Assembly: GCF_011801125.1 (NCBI RefSeq)
Contig: NZ_CP046171.1
Location: 5,208,001 to 5,272,000, forward strand
From: Nocardia brasiliensis
GTDB taxonomy: Bacteria; Actinomycetota; Actinomycetes; Mycobacteriales; Mycobacteriaceae
DNA length: 64,000 nt
Direction: 5' to 3'
Below the pieces are notes generated by a model. It was not told the origin of the DNA. It was given only the letters and a program-made list of their open reading frames with translations, and ran no database searches. This document shows, one piece after another, positions 17,517 through 26,050 of this stretch (its first letter is position 1; the number at the start of each line of letters is the position of its first letter). The translations under genes were made by a program, and so were the position numbers.

Positions 17517-18637
17517 CCCTGCTCGCTCGGCGGCACCGCGGCGAGCGGACAGTCCCGCGCGCACTCGGCAGCCTGCGCGCCACGCGATCCGCACCGCGCC
17601 GGATGACGAGACCGGATCTGCGCCAGCCGTTCCGGGGCGAGCACGTCCTGCACCACCGACGGACGGCAGCCCCGACGCGGCAGCGCGAAACCGTCGCAGT
17701 GATGCGCCGTCCGATACGACGGCACTGTTCCCAGCACCCGATGCAACCGGCGGATCCGATACTGCGGCACCGCCGGGTAGAGATGATGCGCCAGATGCCA
17801 ATTGGCGTTGTGCGGCGCGAGGAATTGCCGGACGAACCAGGACGCGTCCCAACTACGCGTCGCCTGCCAGGGATCGTCCGAGCGCAAACCGGCATGGTCG
17901 GCGATATCGCTCCAATAGCGCAGAGTTTGATAGACGGTCGCGTAGGGCACGACCCACAGCAGAATGAAGTCGAGACCGAAACCGGCCACGAAGAATATTG
18001 CCGAGGCAACCGCCAGAAACACAATGCGAAGTCGCGTTTCCCGGCGATCCTCGTCCCGCCCGATAAGGTCGGCCGCGACCTGATACGGCACATGGATCAG
18101 CAGCAGCGGTTTCAACAGATGTTTGCCGACGAAATGCCTCATATCGCGCGGCTGCACCAGACCGAGGCGCAGGTAACCGAGCAGTTTCGGGTCACGGCGA
18201 TCGTCCCACAGATGACGGTGATGTTCGCAGTGCGCGCAGGTGTAGGCGGACAGCCCGGAGAACAGCGGCCAAGCGATGAGCAACCGGCCCAACCAGATGT
18301 TGAGTGGGCCGTGCCTGGTCAGTTTCGCGTGGCTCGCCTCGTGCATGAGGCTGCGCAGCGCGCGCTGCCTGCTGCCGACGACGAGCACACCGGCCACGTA
18401 CAGCAGGGGCTGATAGTTGCACAGCACCACCACGATCACCGCGCCGACGATCACCAGCCAATCGAAGCAGAGGCTCAGCGGGCCGTGCCAGTTGTCCCTG
18501 CTCTGATGGATTTCCTTCACCGCTTCTTTGGTCTCCGGCGCAAGCTCCCGCTTGAAGCCACCGACCTTCGGCCTTGCCGCCCGGCACCGTTGCCGAACCC
18601 TGTCCTCGTGCTGAATCAATTCGCTGTCTTGCGACAT
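17513..18637 (-). CDS. membrane fatty acid desaturase/hydroxylase family protein
   Basis: 374 residues. The three histidine boxes of membrane di-iron desaturases are present: HEASH (about 99-103), HCEHH (136-140) and HLAHH (about 279-283), separated by hydrophobic pairs. The last ~50 residues are Cys/Arg-rich (CDGFALPRRGCRP, ARCGSRGAQAAECARDC), unusual for the family and possibly a metal or redox element. It is likely to oxidise a lipid or hydrophobic substrate at the membrane with O2 and electrons from a ferredoxin or cytochrome not encoded nearby. It is coupled to an EamA exporter, which suggests a product-export pair (inference). Confidence 0.85.
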   Translation of the reverse strand: MSQDSELIQHEDRVRQRCRAARPKVGGFKRELAPETKEAVKEIHQSRDNWHGPLSLCFDWLVIVGAVIVVVLCNYQPLLYVAGVLVVGSRQRALRSLMHEASHAKLTRHGPLNIWLGRLLIAWPLFSGLSAYTCAHCEHHRHLWDDRRDPKLLGYLRLGLVQPRDMRHFVGKHLLKPLLLIHVPYQVAADLIGRDEDRRETRLRIVFLAVASAIFFVAGFGLDFILLWVVPYATVYQTLRYWSDIADHAGLRSDDPWQATRSWDASWFVRQFLAPHNANWHLAHHLYPAVPQYRIRRLHRVLGTVPSYRTAHHCDGFALPRRGCRPSVVQDVLAPERLAQIRSRHPARCGSRGAQAAECARDCPLAAVPPSEQG

Positions 18638-18948
18638 GGCTGAGCACCCCCAACGGTTGAACCCCGCAAATTCCGAGCAGCAAGAAAATACTTCGACTAA
18701 TTACCGCATATCCCCCTGAACCACCCGGCAGAATTACGCGCCAAGCCTACGCCGGCCCGAACACCCCCGAAAGCCATGACAACTGGGGCCCACCCCATGA
18801 ACCGCCCGGTCGGAATTACTTCGGCGTGAAAGGGACCCGGCCGGCCACGTTGCCCTTCAGCCGCTCGGACACCTCGACCGAGAACTGTGATTCGAGCTGC
18901 CCGCGACGTTCGGTCGATCCGAACGCCCCTGCCGATGACCGAACTGGG
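18638..18948. other. intergenic with possible decayed 3' gene end
   Basis: The AT-richer part next to 18638 is the promoter side of the desaturase gene. On the minus strand 18815-18895 translates to a plausible protein end (SVEVSERLKGNVAGRVPFTP then Lys-stop), but no intact gene leads into it. It abuts the CGNR and methyltransferase remnants and looks like the same decayed patch. No function assigned. Confidence 0.35.
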
Positions 18949-19080
18949 TCAGTTCGCGGCGCGGCGGGCGCGGAAGGCGGCGGTTTGGCGCGGTTCTGGC
19001 AGGCCGTGCCGCAGAAGCGTTTTGTGCCGTTGCGGGAGGTGTCGAGGTAGACGCGGTCGCAGTTGTCTGCCGAGCACAGG
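18949..19080 (-). pseudogene. C-terminal remnant of a CGNR zinc-finger regulator, frameshifted
   Basis: Minus-strand codons give LCSADNCDRVYLDTSRNGTK then RFCGTACQNRAK, the CGNR zinc finger (C-x4-C ... C-x3-C) that ends ABATE/CGNR-family transcription factors. A single missing base after the NRAK codons shifts the frame; restoring it gives TAAFRARRAN and a stop near 18949. The N-terminal sensor domain is absent because the frame runs into a methyltransferase fragment on the opposite strand at about 19081. The gene is therefore truncated and frameshifted. Confidence 0.7.
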
Positions 19081-19453
19081 CCGTATTCCGATCAACTCGC
19101 CGAGCTCTACCGTCAGGCCGCCCAGCTGCTCCGGCCCGGCGGGATCCTGCTCAACGGCGACGATATGGCCGTGCGGGCAACGGATCTCGATCGGCTGCAC
19201 GAAGCGATCGGTAGCAGGCAGTTGGAGCGTGAAGGGGTCGTCGGGCGGGAGAACTGGGAGCAGTGGTGGCGCGGGGTCAGCGTGGAGCCGGAGCTGGCGG
19301 CGGTCACCGAGCGCGCGATCCGGCGCTGGGAGCATCCGCGGACAGCGGGTCGGCTACGAGGAACATCTGAAGCTGTTGCGCGCGGCAGGTTTTCGGACCG
19401 CCGGATCCATCCGGCAGTACGGCCGCCACCACATCGTCGCGGCTGTCAGCTGA
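19081..19453 (+). pseudogene. C-terminal remnant of a class I SAM methyltransferase, frameshifted
   Basis: Translation from 19084 gives YSDQLAELYRQAAQLLRPGG then ILLNGDDM, the post-motif-III strand of a class I methyltransferase. It continues through WEQWWRGVSVEPELAAVTER to EHP near 19338, where one extra base shifts the frame, and then reads GQRVGYEEHLKLLRAAGFRT and ends HHIVAAVS. The SAM-binding N-terminal half is missing; the sequence instead abuts a CGNR fragment on the other strand. It is a dead gene fragment. Its last 20 coding bases reappear inside the tandem repeat that follows. Confidence 0.72.
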
Positions 19454-19708
19454 CCATCGGCACCACCGCCAACCGGCACATAGGCCACCGCCGTCAGCTG
19501 ACCCATCGGCACCACCGCCAACCGGCGCATCGGTGCCGTCGTCGGCTGACAGATCGTCGCGGCTGTCAGCTGGCGCATCGGTGCCGTCGTCGGCTGACAG
19601 ATCGTCGCGGCTGTCAGCTGGCGCATCGGTGCCGCCGTCGGCTGATAGATCGGCACCACCGTCGACTAGTGCATCGGCACCGCCGTCAACTGACACATCG
19701 GCACCGGC
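19432..19708. repeat. 48-bp tandem minisatellite with degenerate flanks
   Basis: Two identical 48-bp units (19525-19572 and 19573-19620) begin GCGCATCGGTGCCGTCGTCG and end GGCTGTCAGCTG. A partial third starts at 19621, and degenerate shorter relatives lie on both sides (19440-19524 and 19640-19708). Part of the unit (ATCGTCGCGGCTGTCAGCTG) equals the 3' end of the methyltransferase remnant, so the array probably grew from it. The 48-bp period is a multiple of three, so open frames exist on both strands, but they are low-complexity and I do not call a gene. Confidence 0.8.
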
Positions 19709-19746
19709 TCGGCGCGCGCCCGGTACCGGCGCGCGCACGCCCCGTG

Positions 19747-20319
19747 TCAGACCTGGACGATGGAGGTCACAGGGTAGTCCCCCTGCCGCTCCCGGCCGTT
19801 GAGGAAGGTGAGTTCCAGAACCACTGCGGCCGCGACGATCTCGGCACCTGCCTGGCGGAACAGGTCGGCCGCGGCGGCGAGGGTGCCACCGGTGGCCAGG
19901 ACGTCGTCGAGCAGCAGGACGCGCCGGCCCGCGAGCGAGACGCCGTCAGCGGGAATCTCGAGCGAAGCGGTGCCGTACTCGAGTTCGTATTCGCGCACCA
20001 GCACCGGCGGCGGCAGCTTGCCCGCCTTGCGCACGGCGATCACGCCGGTGCCGAGGCTGGCGGCCACCCCGGCGCCGATCAGGAAGCCGCGGGCGTCGAC
20101 GCCGGCGACGAGGTCGGCATCGGGTGAGATGTGCGAGAGGCAGTCGATGACGGTGCGGAAGCCCTCCGCGTCCGCGAACACCGGCGTGAGGTCGGCGAAA
20201 CGGACTCCCGGCGTGGGGAAGTCGTCGCGCCAGCGGGTCAGCCGCTCGACCGCGTCGGCAGCCAGGCTGGTCCGCTGGGCGGCTAGCTCGTCGGACTCGA
20301 TCGCCGCGTGCTTACTCAT
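19747..20319 (-). CDS. apt: adenine phosphoribosyltransferase
   Basis: 190 residues from ATG 20319, with AGAGG six bases upstream; the GTG two codons earlier is less likely. It shows DFPTPGVRFADLTPVFAD, GVDARGFLIGAGVA and the PRPP-binding loop VLLLDDVLATGGTLAAA. It makes AMP from adenine and PRPP in purine salvage. It follows the solute-binding lipoprotein gene and secDF, the same order as in mycobacteria. The 48-bp repeat lies just downstream of its stop. Confidence 0.95.
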   Translation of the reverse strand: MSKHAAIESDELAAQRTSLAADAVERLTRWRDDFPTPGVRFADLTPVFADAEGFRTVIDCLSHISPDADLVAGVDARGFLIGAGVAASLGTGVIAVRKAGKLPPPVLVREYELEYGTASLEIPADGVSLAGRRVLLLDDVLATGGTLAAAADLFRQAGAEIVAAAVVLELTFLNGRERQGDYPVTSIVQV

Positions 20320-20393
20320 CGACACCTCTCATCATCACTCGAACGCGCTCGACAGGGGCGAACCCCCGAAACCACGCACCCTCACAGCACCTG

Positions 20394-22115
20394 TTACCGC
20401 TTCAACACCCAGCGGTCCATGTTCCACCCGGTTCCGGCCTGACTGGGCGCGGGTATCCCGTTCTGCAAGCCGCCGCCGAACGCGATGGTGCGCGGGGTGG
20501 CAAACAAGGGGATGCTCGGCAACTCCGCCCACAGCAGGTTCTCGGCTTCGGTGAGCAGATTCAGCTGTGTGGTCGAGTTGTCGTCGACCGCAAGCTGATC
20601 GGTGATCGCATCGTAACGGCCGTTGCCGAACCGTCCGAAATTGAGACCGCTGCCCGTGCGCAACGAATTGATCGCGACGACCCCGCCGAGCGAACCCGCC
20701 GGGCCGGGCGCACCCCCGGTACTGCCCAGGATCGCGTCGACCTTCCCCTCGCTGAGCTGGGACGGAACAAAATCCGGCGCGCCGGCGTCGACGATCGTGA
20801 TGCCCGCAGGCTTGCACGCCTCCGTGATCATCGCCACGGTCTGCGCGCGCCGCTCGTCCGGGCGCAGGTAGCCGATCCGGATGGTCGGATTCTGCGCCTT
20901 GGACGCGGCGACCGCCTGCGTGGCACCGGCCACATCACCGCCGCCGAACTTGCCGCCCGCACCGGCGGCGGGCCCGTAGTACAACGAATCCTGTTGCACG
21001 ATATGGGTGTTCAACGGCCCGGAACCGAGGCCCTGCTTCGGCGCGTCCGGCACCCGGCCCAGCTTCTCGAACAGCGCCTGCCGCGGCACGCACAGGGCGA
21101 GCGCCCGGCGCAGATCCGCCGAGCCGAGCACACCGCCGGTCGCGAGCACCAACTGTTCGACACCGCGGCCGGGTAGGTTCTCCACCCGGAAGCCGTCCAG
21201 GTTCAGGTCTTTCACCGAACCGGCGCCGATATCGATGACGCCCATCGCGCTGTCGCCGACCTTGGATTTCAGGTCGACGTTCTTGGGCCACACCAGGATT
21301 CGCCCGGTCTCCGGCGTGCGGCCCCACCAGCGCTCGTTCGAGACCAGCACCAAACCGTCCTTCTCGCTGAAGGATTCGATCCGGTACGGCCCGGAGGAGG
21401 GGAACCGCGTCAGGTCCAGCTTGCCCGGCCGCAGATTCCAGCCGGTGTTCCAGAACTCGGCGATCCGCCCGATCGCGTTCGCGTCCCCGGACTGCACCGC
21501 CGACACGATGTTCGCCACGTTCGTCGCCTGCGCGACGACGTGCGCGGGCAGCACGTCACCGGCGGCGAACAGGTTGCGCCAGGCGGCGTAGCGGCGGTCC
21601 GGCCGGAACACCACGAGGGCGTCGCGCGAACCCGGCTGGCAGTCCACTCGCTCGATATCGGCGTAGCCCGCGGTGCTCGCCGCGTCGAACGCCGGAATCG
21701 GGCCCTGGTCACCGGGTTTGGTGAACCGGCCGCTGCGCGCCGCCCAGGTGAGCACCAGATCGTCGCAGGAGGTCGGCACCCCGTCGGAGTACACCCCGTC
21801 GGGGTTGAGCCGGTACTGGACGGTCTGCTGCTCGGCGGGCGTCTCCTTGGCGGTGCCGAAATCGGTGTCGGCGACCTGCTGTCCGTCCGGCCCGGTGTAG
21901 AAGAACCCGGTGAGCACCCGGCCGAACACGGCGGCGGCACCCGAGCTCACGCCGAGGGTGCTGCCGCCGTTGTAGGTGGTGATGGCGGCGTCGACGGCAT
22001 AGCCGATGGAGGGCACCTGGTTCTTGCTCGAGCACCCGGCCGCCAGTCCGGCGGCGGTGACGCCCGCGGCAAGCACCGCGAGCAGGCGGACCGTCCGGCT
22101 GCGTGGCTTTCGCAT
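20394..22115 (-). CDS. ABC transporter substrate-binding lipoprotein (SBP_bac_5 type)
   Basis: 573 residues. The signal sequence MRKPRSRTVRLLAVLAAGVT leads to the lipobox LAAGC (Cys about 28), followed by SSKNQVPSIGYAVDAAITTY. Size and internal segments (LTWAARSGRF, FRPDRRYAAWRNLFAAGDVL, ERWWGRTPETGRI, LRRALALCVPRQALFEKLG) match peptide/opine-type solute-binding proteins. It is the positional counterpart of M. tuberculosis Rv2585c, between secF and apt. No permease or ATPase gene is adjacent, so it may work with a transporter elsewhere or have another envelope role. Confidence 0.88.
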   Translation of the reverse strand: MRKPRSRTVRLLAVLAAGVTAAGLAAGCSSKNQVPSIGYAVDAAITTYNGGSTLGVSSGAAAVFGRVLTGFFYTGPDGQQVADTDFGTAKETPAEQQTVQYRLNPDGVYSDGVPTSCDDLVLTWAARSGRFTKPGDQGPIPAFDAASTAGYADIERVDCQPGSRDALVVFRPDRRYAAWRNLFAAGDVLPAHVVAQATNVANIVSAVQSGDANAIGRIAEFWNTGWNLRPGKLDLTRFPSSGPYRIESFSEKDGLVLVSNERWWGRTPETGRILVWPKNVDLKSKVGDSAMGVIDIGAGSVKDLNLDGFRVENLPGRGVEQLVLATGGVLGSADLRRALALCVPRQALFEKLGRVPDAPKQGLGSGPLNTHIVQQDSLYYGPAAGAGGKFGGGDVAGATQAVAASKAQNPTIRIGYLRPDERRAQTVAMITEACKPAGITIVDAGAPDFVPSQLSEGKVDAILGSTGGAPGPAGSLGGVVAINSLRTGSGLNFGRFGNGRYDAITDQLAVDDNSTTQLNLLTEAENLLWAELPSIPLFATPRTIAFGGGLQNGIPAPSQAGTGWNMDRWVLKR

Positions 22116-22132
22116 GAACTCCCCTGCCTGTG

Positions 22133-23374
22133 TCAGTGCCGCCGCTTCTGCCGTTTGCCGCTGGGACGCGCGCCCGGCCGGGGCGCCTGGCCGGGATCAC
22201 GCGGCCCGCGCGGTTCATCGGCGCCGAGGGAGCGCCCGGTCGCCGCGCTGACCCGGCGGTCGGCCTCGTACGCCGCCCGCGCGCCCGCCGCACCGGCCCG
22301 CTTGTTGAGCACCTTCTTGGTGTGCGCGGCGACCGGACCCCAGCGTTCCTTGATCGACACCAGCAGCGGAACCGCGAGGAAGATCGACGAGTACGCGCCG
22401 ACGACCATGCCGACCAGCTGCACCAGCGCCAGGTCCTTCAGGGTGCCGACACCCAGCAGCCAGACCGCGATCACCAGCATGCCGATGATCGGCAGGATGC
22501 CGATTACGGTGGTGTTGATCGAGCGCATCAGGGTCTGGTTGGCCGCGAGGTTCGCCTGCTCGGCGTAGGTGCGCTTGTTCAGGTGCAGCACGCCGCGGGT
22601 GTTCTCCTCGACCTTGTCGAACACCACGACGTTGTCGTAGAGCACGTAGCCGAGGATGGTGAGCAGACCGATCACCGCGGCGGGGGTCACCTCGAAGCCG
22701 ACCAGCGAGTAGATGCCGCCGGTGACGATCATGTTGAAGAACAGGGAACCGATGGCCGCGATGGACATGTCCCGTTCGAACCGGATCGCGATGTAGAGCA
22801 TCGTCAGCAGCACGAAGACGATGAGCGCGATCACCGCCTTCTTGGTGATCTCACCGCCCCAGGTCTCGCTGATCTCGGCCACGCTGATCGCGTTGCGCGA
22901 TTCGGCGCCGCTGCGATCCTTCGGATGGAAGGCGTTGAACAGCGCGGTCTGCAGCTCGTCGGCCTGGCTGGTGCTCAGCGTGTCCGAGCGGACCTGAATG
23001 GTCGCTGCCGCACCGGAACCCACCTTCTGCACCGACACCGGCTTGTGCCCGAAGGTCGCCGCGTAGACGTCCTCGACCTTCGAGGTGGTGACGTTGTCCG
23101 CGGCCGGGATACCGATGCGCGACCCGCCGGCGAAGTCGATGCCGAGGGTGAAACCGCGAATCCCGATGCTCAGCAACGAGATCAACAGGAACACCGCGGT
23201 CAGACCGTAGTAGAAGCGACGCCGACTGACGATCTTGAAACCGCCGGTGCCGGTGTAGAGCCGCTCGAAGACGCTGTGCTTGGGCGCGTCCGCGTAGTCG
23301 GCGTCGTCCGCGAAGCCCGGCTCCGCCTCCCCGACGCCACCCTGGCGCGCATCGCTGCGCGATGTCGTGTTCAT
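22133..23374 (-). CDS. secF: protein translocase subunit SecF
   Basis: 413 residues. A cytosolic N-terminus is followed by TM1 (YYGLTAVFLLISLLSIGIRG), LGIDFAGGSRI (SecF signature FAGG), a periplasmic domain, then five C-terminal helices with VLYDNVVVFDKVEENTRG and the conserved NKRTYAEQANLAANQTLMRS loop. A basic C-terminal extension (RPGARPSGKRQKRRH) is typical of actinobacteria. With SecD it uses proton motive force to complete Sec export. The start overlaps the secD stop by four bases. Confidence 0.96.
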   Translation of the reverse strand: MNTTSRSDARQGGVGEAEPGFADDADYADAPKHSVFERLYTGTGGFKIVSRRRFYYGLTAVFLLISLLSIGIRGFTLGIDFAGGSRIGIPAADNVTTSKVEDVYAATFGHKPVSVQKVGSGAAATIQVRSDTLSTSQADELQTALFNAFHPKDRSGAESRNAISVAEISETWGGEITKKAVIALIVFVLLTMLYIAIRFERDMSIAAIGSLFFNMIVTGGIYSLVGFEVTPAAVIGLLTILGYVLYDNVVVFDKVEENTRGVLHLNKRTYAEQANLAANQTLMRSINTTVIGILPIIGMLVIAVWLLGVGTLKDLALVQLVGMVVGAYSSIFLAVPLLVSIKERWGPVAAHTKKVLNKRAGAAGARAAYEADRRVSAATGRSLGADEPRGPRDPGQAPRPGARPSGKRQKRRH

Positions 23375-25077
23375 CGTGACGCCTCCCGCACCAGTGCGCC
23401 GGTGCTCGCCTTACGTTCCCTGGCTATTTCCTGTACCGCCCCGAGGCCATTGACCGACGGTTTCGCCCAGTACGACGAGCGCGAGGCCATCATCATCAGC
23501 GGCGCGGTGACCAGGTACAGCACGATCACGTCGAGGACCGTGGTGATGCCGAGGGTGAACGCGAAGCCCTTCACCTGCCCGGCCGCGAGGATGTACAGCA
23601 CGGCGGAGGCGATGAGGCTCACCGTCTTACCGGAGAGGTTGGTGCGCTGGGCGCGGGCCCAGCCGCGCGGCACGGCAGAACGGAAGCTGCGGCCCTCGCG
23701 CATCTCGTCCTTGATGCGTTCGAAGAACACCACGAACGAGTCGGCGGTCAGACCGATACCGATGATCAGACCCGCGATACCGGCGAGGTCGAGGGTGAAG
23801 TTGATCCACCGGCCGAGCAGGATGATCAGGCCGTACACCGCGACACCGGAGGCGAGCAGCGAGAACCCGGCGAGGAAGCCGAGCATCCGGTAGTAGAGCA
23901 GGCAGTACAGCAGCACCACCGCCAGGCCGATCGCGCCCGCGAGCAGACCGGCCCGCAGCGACGACAGACCGAGCGTCGCCGACACGGTCTCGGCCTCGGA
24001 GGTCTCGAACGACAGCGGCAGCGAGCCGTACTTCAGCGTGTTGGCCAGCTCCTTGGCCGAGGACGCGGTGAAGCTACCGCTGATCTCGCTGGTGCCGTCG
24101 GTCTGCACGCCCTGCACGGTCGGCGCGGTGATGACCTTGGTGTCCAGGGTGATCGCGACCTGCTTGTACAGCATGTCCTTGGTCAGCTGGGCCCACTGCT
24201 CGGCGCCGGTCGACTTGAACTTCAGCTGGACCACGTTCATCGCCCGCCGCGAATCGAAAGCCGAAGTCGCGTCGGAGATTTCCTGACCGTCGAGCCTGCT
24301 CTTGTCCAGCAGGTAGACGTTCCCGTCGGAACCGCAGGTGACCAGCGGCAGGTTCGGATCGTCGTTACCCGCCAGCGGATCCGGCTTGGTGCAGTCGATG
24401 GCGGCCATCGCGGCCTGCTGCACGGTGGGATCGGTGCTCTGCCTGGTCGCCCTGGCCTCCTGGATGTCCTTCTGCGTCTGCTCGCGCGAGGTGAGCGCCG
24501 GGTCAGGAGCCGGCGTCGGCGTCGGGGGCGCCTGGGCCGGGAAGACACGGCCCTGCGGCGCGGGTGCCTGCGGCTCTTCCGCGGGGGGCGCGGGCTCGGC
24601 GCCCGGCTCGGGGGCCGGGGGCGGCACTGCGCCGGGATCACCGGGCGGCGGCACGGCACCGGGTTCGGCGCCGGGGACCGGCTGCGGCGTGCCCGCCTGC
24701 GCCCGGCCCGCCTGCAGCACCGGACGGATGAGCAGCTTGGCCGTGGTCGCCATGGTGCGCGCCTGCGCGCCGTCGTCACCCGGCACCGTGATCACCAGGT
24801 TGTCTCCGTCGATGACGACTTCGGAACCCAGCACACCGAGACCGTTGACGCGGTTCTCGATGATGGTCTGTGCCTTACGCAGACTGTCCTGGCTCGGCTT
24901 GTTGCCGTCGGGCGTTCGCGCGGTCAACGTGACTCGGGTACCGCCCTGCAGGTCGATGCCGAGCTTCGGTTGCGGGGAGTCACCGGTGAAGAACACCAGC
25001 GCATAGATCACGGCCAGCAGCGCGGCATAGACGCCGAGCAACCGGAGCGGATGCGCCGATCCCTGGGAAGGTGGCAC
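23371..25077 (-). CDS. secD: protein translocase subunit SecD
   Basis: 568 residues from GTG 25077 with AGGAG nine bases upstream. TM1 is LLGVYAALLAVIYALVFF, followed by LGIDLQGGTRVTLTA (SecD signature). A Pro/Ala-rich insert of about 70 residues (120-190, VPGAEPGAVPPPGDPGAVPP) splits the periplasmic P1 domain, as in other mycolata. The C-terminal helices carry IGIGLTADSFVVFFERIKDE. It works with SecF and YajC in Sec translocation. It is coupled to secF. Confidence 0.96.
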   Translation of the reverse strand: MPPSQGSAHPLRLLGVYAALLAVIYALVFFTGDSPQPKLGIDLQGGTRVTLTARTPDGNKPSQDSLRKAQTIIENRVNGLGVLGSEVVIDGDNLVITVPGDDGAQARTMATTAKLLIRPVLQAGRAQAGTPQPVPGAEPGAVPPPGDPGAVPPPAPEPGAEPAPPAEEPQAPAPQGRVFPAQAPPTPTPAPDPALTSREQTQKDIQEARATRQSTDPTVQQAAMAAIDCTKPDPLAGNDDPNLPLVTCGSDGNVYLLDKSRLDGQEISDATSAFDSRRAMNVVQLKFKSTGAEQWAQLTKDMLYKQVAITLDTKVITAPTVQGVQTDGTSEISGSFTASSAKELANTLKYGSLPLSFETSEAETVSATLGLSSLRAGLLAGAIGLAVVLLYCLLYYRMLGFLAGFSLLASGVAVYGLIILLGRWINFTLDLAGIAGLIIGIGLTADSFVVFFERIKDEMREGRSFRSAVPRGWARAQRTNLSGKTVSLIASAVLYILAAGQVKGFAFTLGITTVLDVIVLYLVTAPLMMMASRSSYWAKPSVNGLGAVQEIARERKASTGALVREASR

Positions 25078-25176
25078 AGTACGTCATCTCCTAGGCGGGA
25101 AGTCGAGAGTGGAACAGGTGGGCACACCGGTGGCGCCGGGCACCACCGTAGCGGTGCCCGGCGCGCGGGCCGACGA

Positions 25177-25530
25177 TCAATCCTTGGTCAGCCGGGTTTC
25201 GGTCTGCTCGGCGGATTCCTCGATGGTCTCGGCCGCGGGCGCGTCGACCGGGCTCTCGTCGGTGCTCGTCGCGTCGTCGTCGGTGCGTACCTCGCGGATG
25301 GCCGCGCGCAGCCAGGTGGTCACGACCTCCTCGGCGATCTCGAGATCGACCGTGGCGTCGTCGAGCTCGACGACGGTGCCGTACAGCCCCGACGTGGTGA
25401 TGACCTGGTCGCCGGGCTTGAGGTTGTCCTGCATCTCCGTGATCTTGGCGGCTTCACGCTTCTGACGGCGGACACCGAGGAACATCGGTACGAGCAGGGC
25501 TACCAGCAGCAGCGGAAACAGAAGTTCCAT
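25177..25530 (-). CDS. yajC: preprotein translocase subunit YajC
   Basis: 117 residues: a single N-terminal helix MELLFPLLLVALLVPMFLGV, then RRQKREAAKITEMQDNLKPG and DQVITTSGLYGTVVELDD, the YajC signature, and an acidic Thr/Glu-rich tail. It is the accessory membrane subunit of the SecDF complex. It heads the yajC-secD-secF operon; a short inverted repeat (TGTGGGT at 25554, ACCCACA at 25573) lies just upstream near a possible promoter. Confidence 0.93.
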   Translation of the reverse strand: MELLFPLLLVALLVPMFLGVRRQKREAAKITEMQDNLKPGDQVITTSGLYGTVVELDDATVDLEIAEEVVTTWLRAAIREVRTDDDATSTDESPVDAPAAETIEESAEQTETRLTKD

Positions 25531-26050
25531 CGTCGAAGTCAGTCCCTAGTCTTGTGGGTGGGATGGGTAAGTACCCACAGTCTGCCAGTTCGTGTCGCCA
25601 CCGCCACACCGGCACACCCGCTGGGGAGCGGCAACCTCCGTCTGGGGACCGCGGGGCCGGGCACGCGAGCACGGCGAACGGCGATCGCCCCGCCGGAGCC
25701 GCTCCGTCGGGGCGCGGACCGACACCGAGTCCTCAACCGCTCTCCGTAGACGCGTAGTCGCCGAGCGGGAAGCCGACGGCCTCCGCGCGTTGCGCGTGCC
25801 GGTCGGACGCGGCAGGGGTCCGCTCGCCGCGACGGCACGGCACACGGAAGAACCCGGTCGGTTTGCCGGGAAATCTTCCGACGCGAAAGTCATTCGTAGC
25901 GAATTCCGTTGGCATACAGTAAGAATCGCAGGGAATTCAGCAGCGCAGGACGTCCCGACGGCGTGGCCGGGGAGCCTGATCTACGCACGCACTCATCGCT
26001 TACCGAGCCGTGCCCGGTGGGCCTTCTGCGCTTTCACAAAGGGGACGAGA
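25531..26050. other. divergent intergenic region with a gene remnant
   Basis: 520 bases between yajC and the hydrolase gene. Apart from the monooxygenase 3' remnant (25737-25830) I see no coding signal. The part nearest 26050 is AT-richer (GGCATACAGTAAGAATCG at about 25910) and probably carries the hydrolase promoter; an AAAGGGGA ribosome binding site ends it. Confidence 0.5.
25737..25830 (-). pseudogene. 3' remnant of a flavin monooxygenase gene
   Basis: The plus-strand stretch CGTAGTCGCCGAGCGGGAAG and its neighbours align with the 3' end of the intact monooxygenase gene (27466-27535) at roughly 80 percent identity by eye, with small indels. On the minus strand it translates, across one frameshift, to RPTGTRNAR and EAVGFPLGDYAS, against RPTSTLNAH and EAVSFPLDDYVY in the intact protein. 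Nothing else of the gene remains. It is a relic of an earlier duplicate or rearrangement at this spot. Confidence 0.72.

Noticed and set aside
19432-19708. CRISPR array
   Set aside because: Units are contiguous 48-bp copies without unique spacers, and no cas genes are present.
19304-19738. Repeat protein encoded on the minus strand with 16-aa units (PADSRDDLSADDGTDA)
   Set aside because: Open only because the 48-bp unit is divisible by three; plus strand is equally open, no SD, flanks degenerate.
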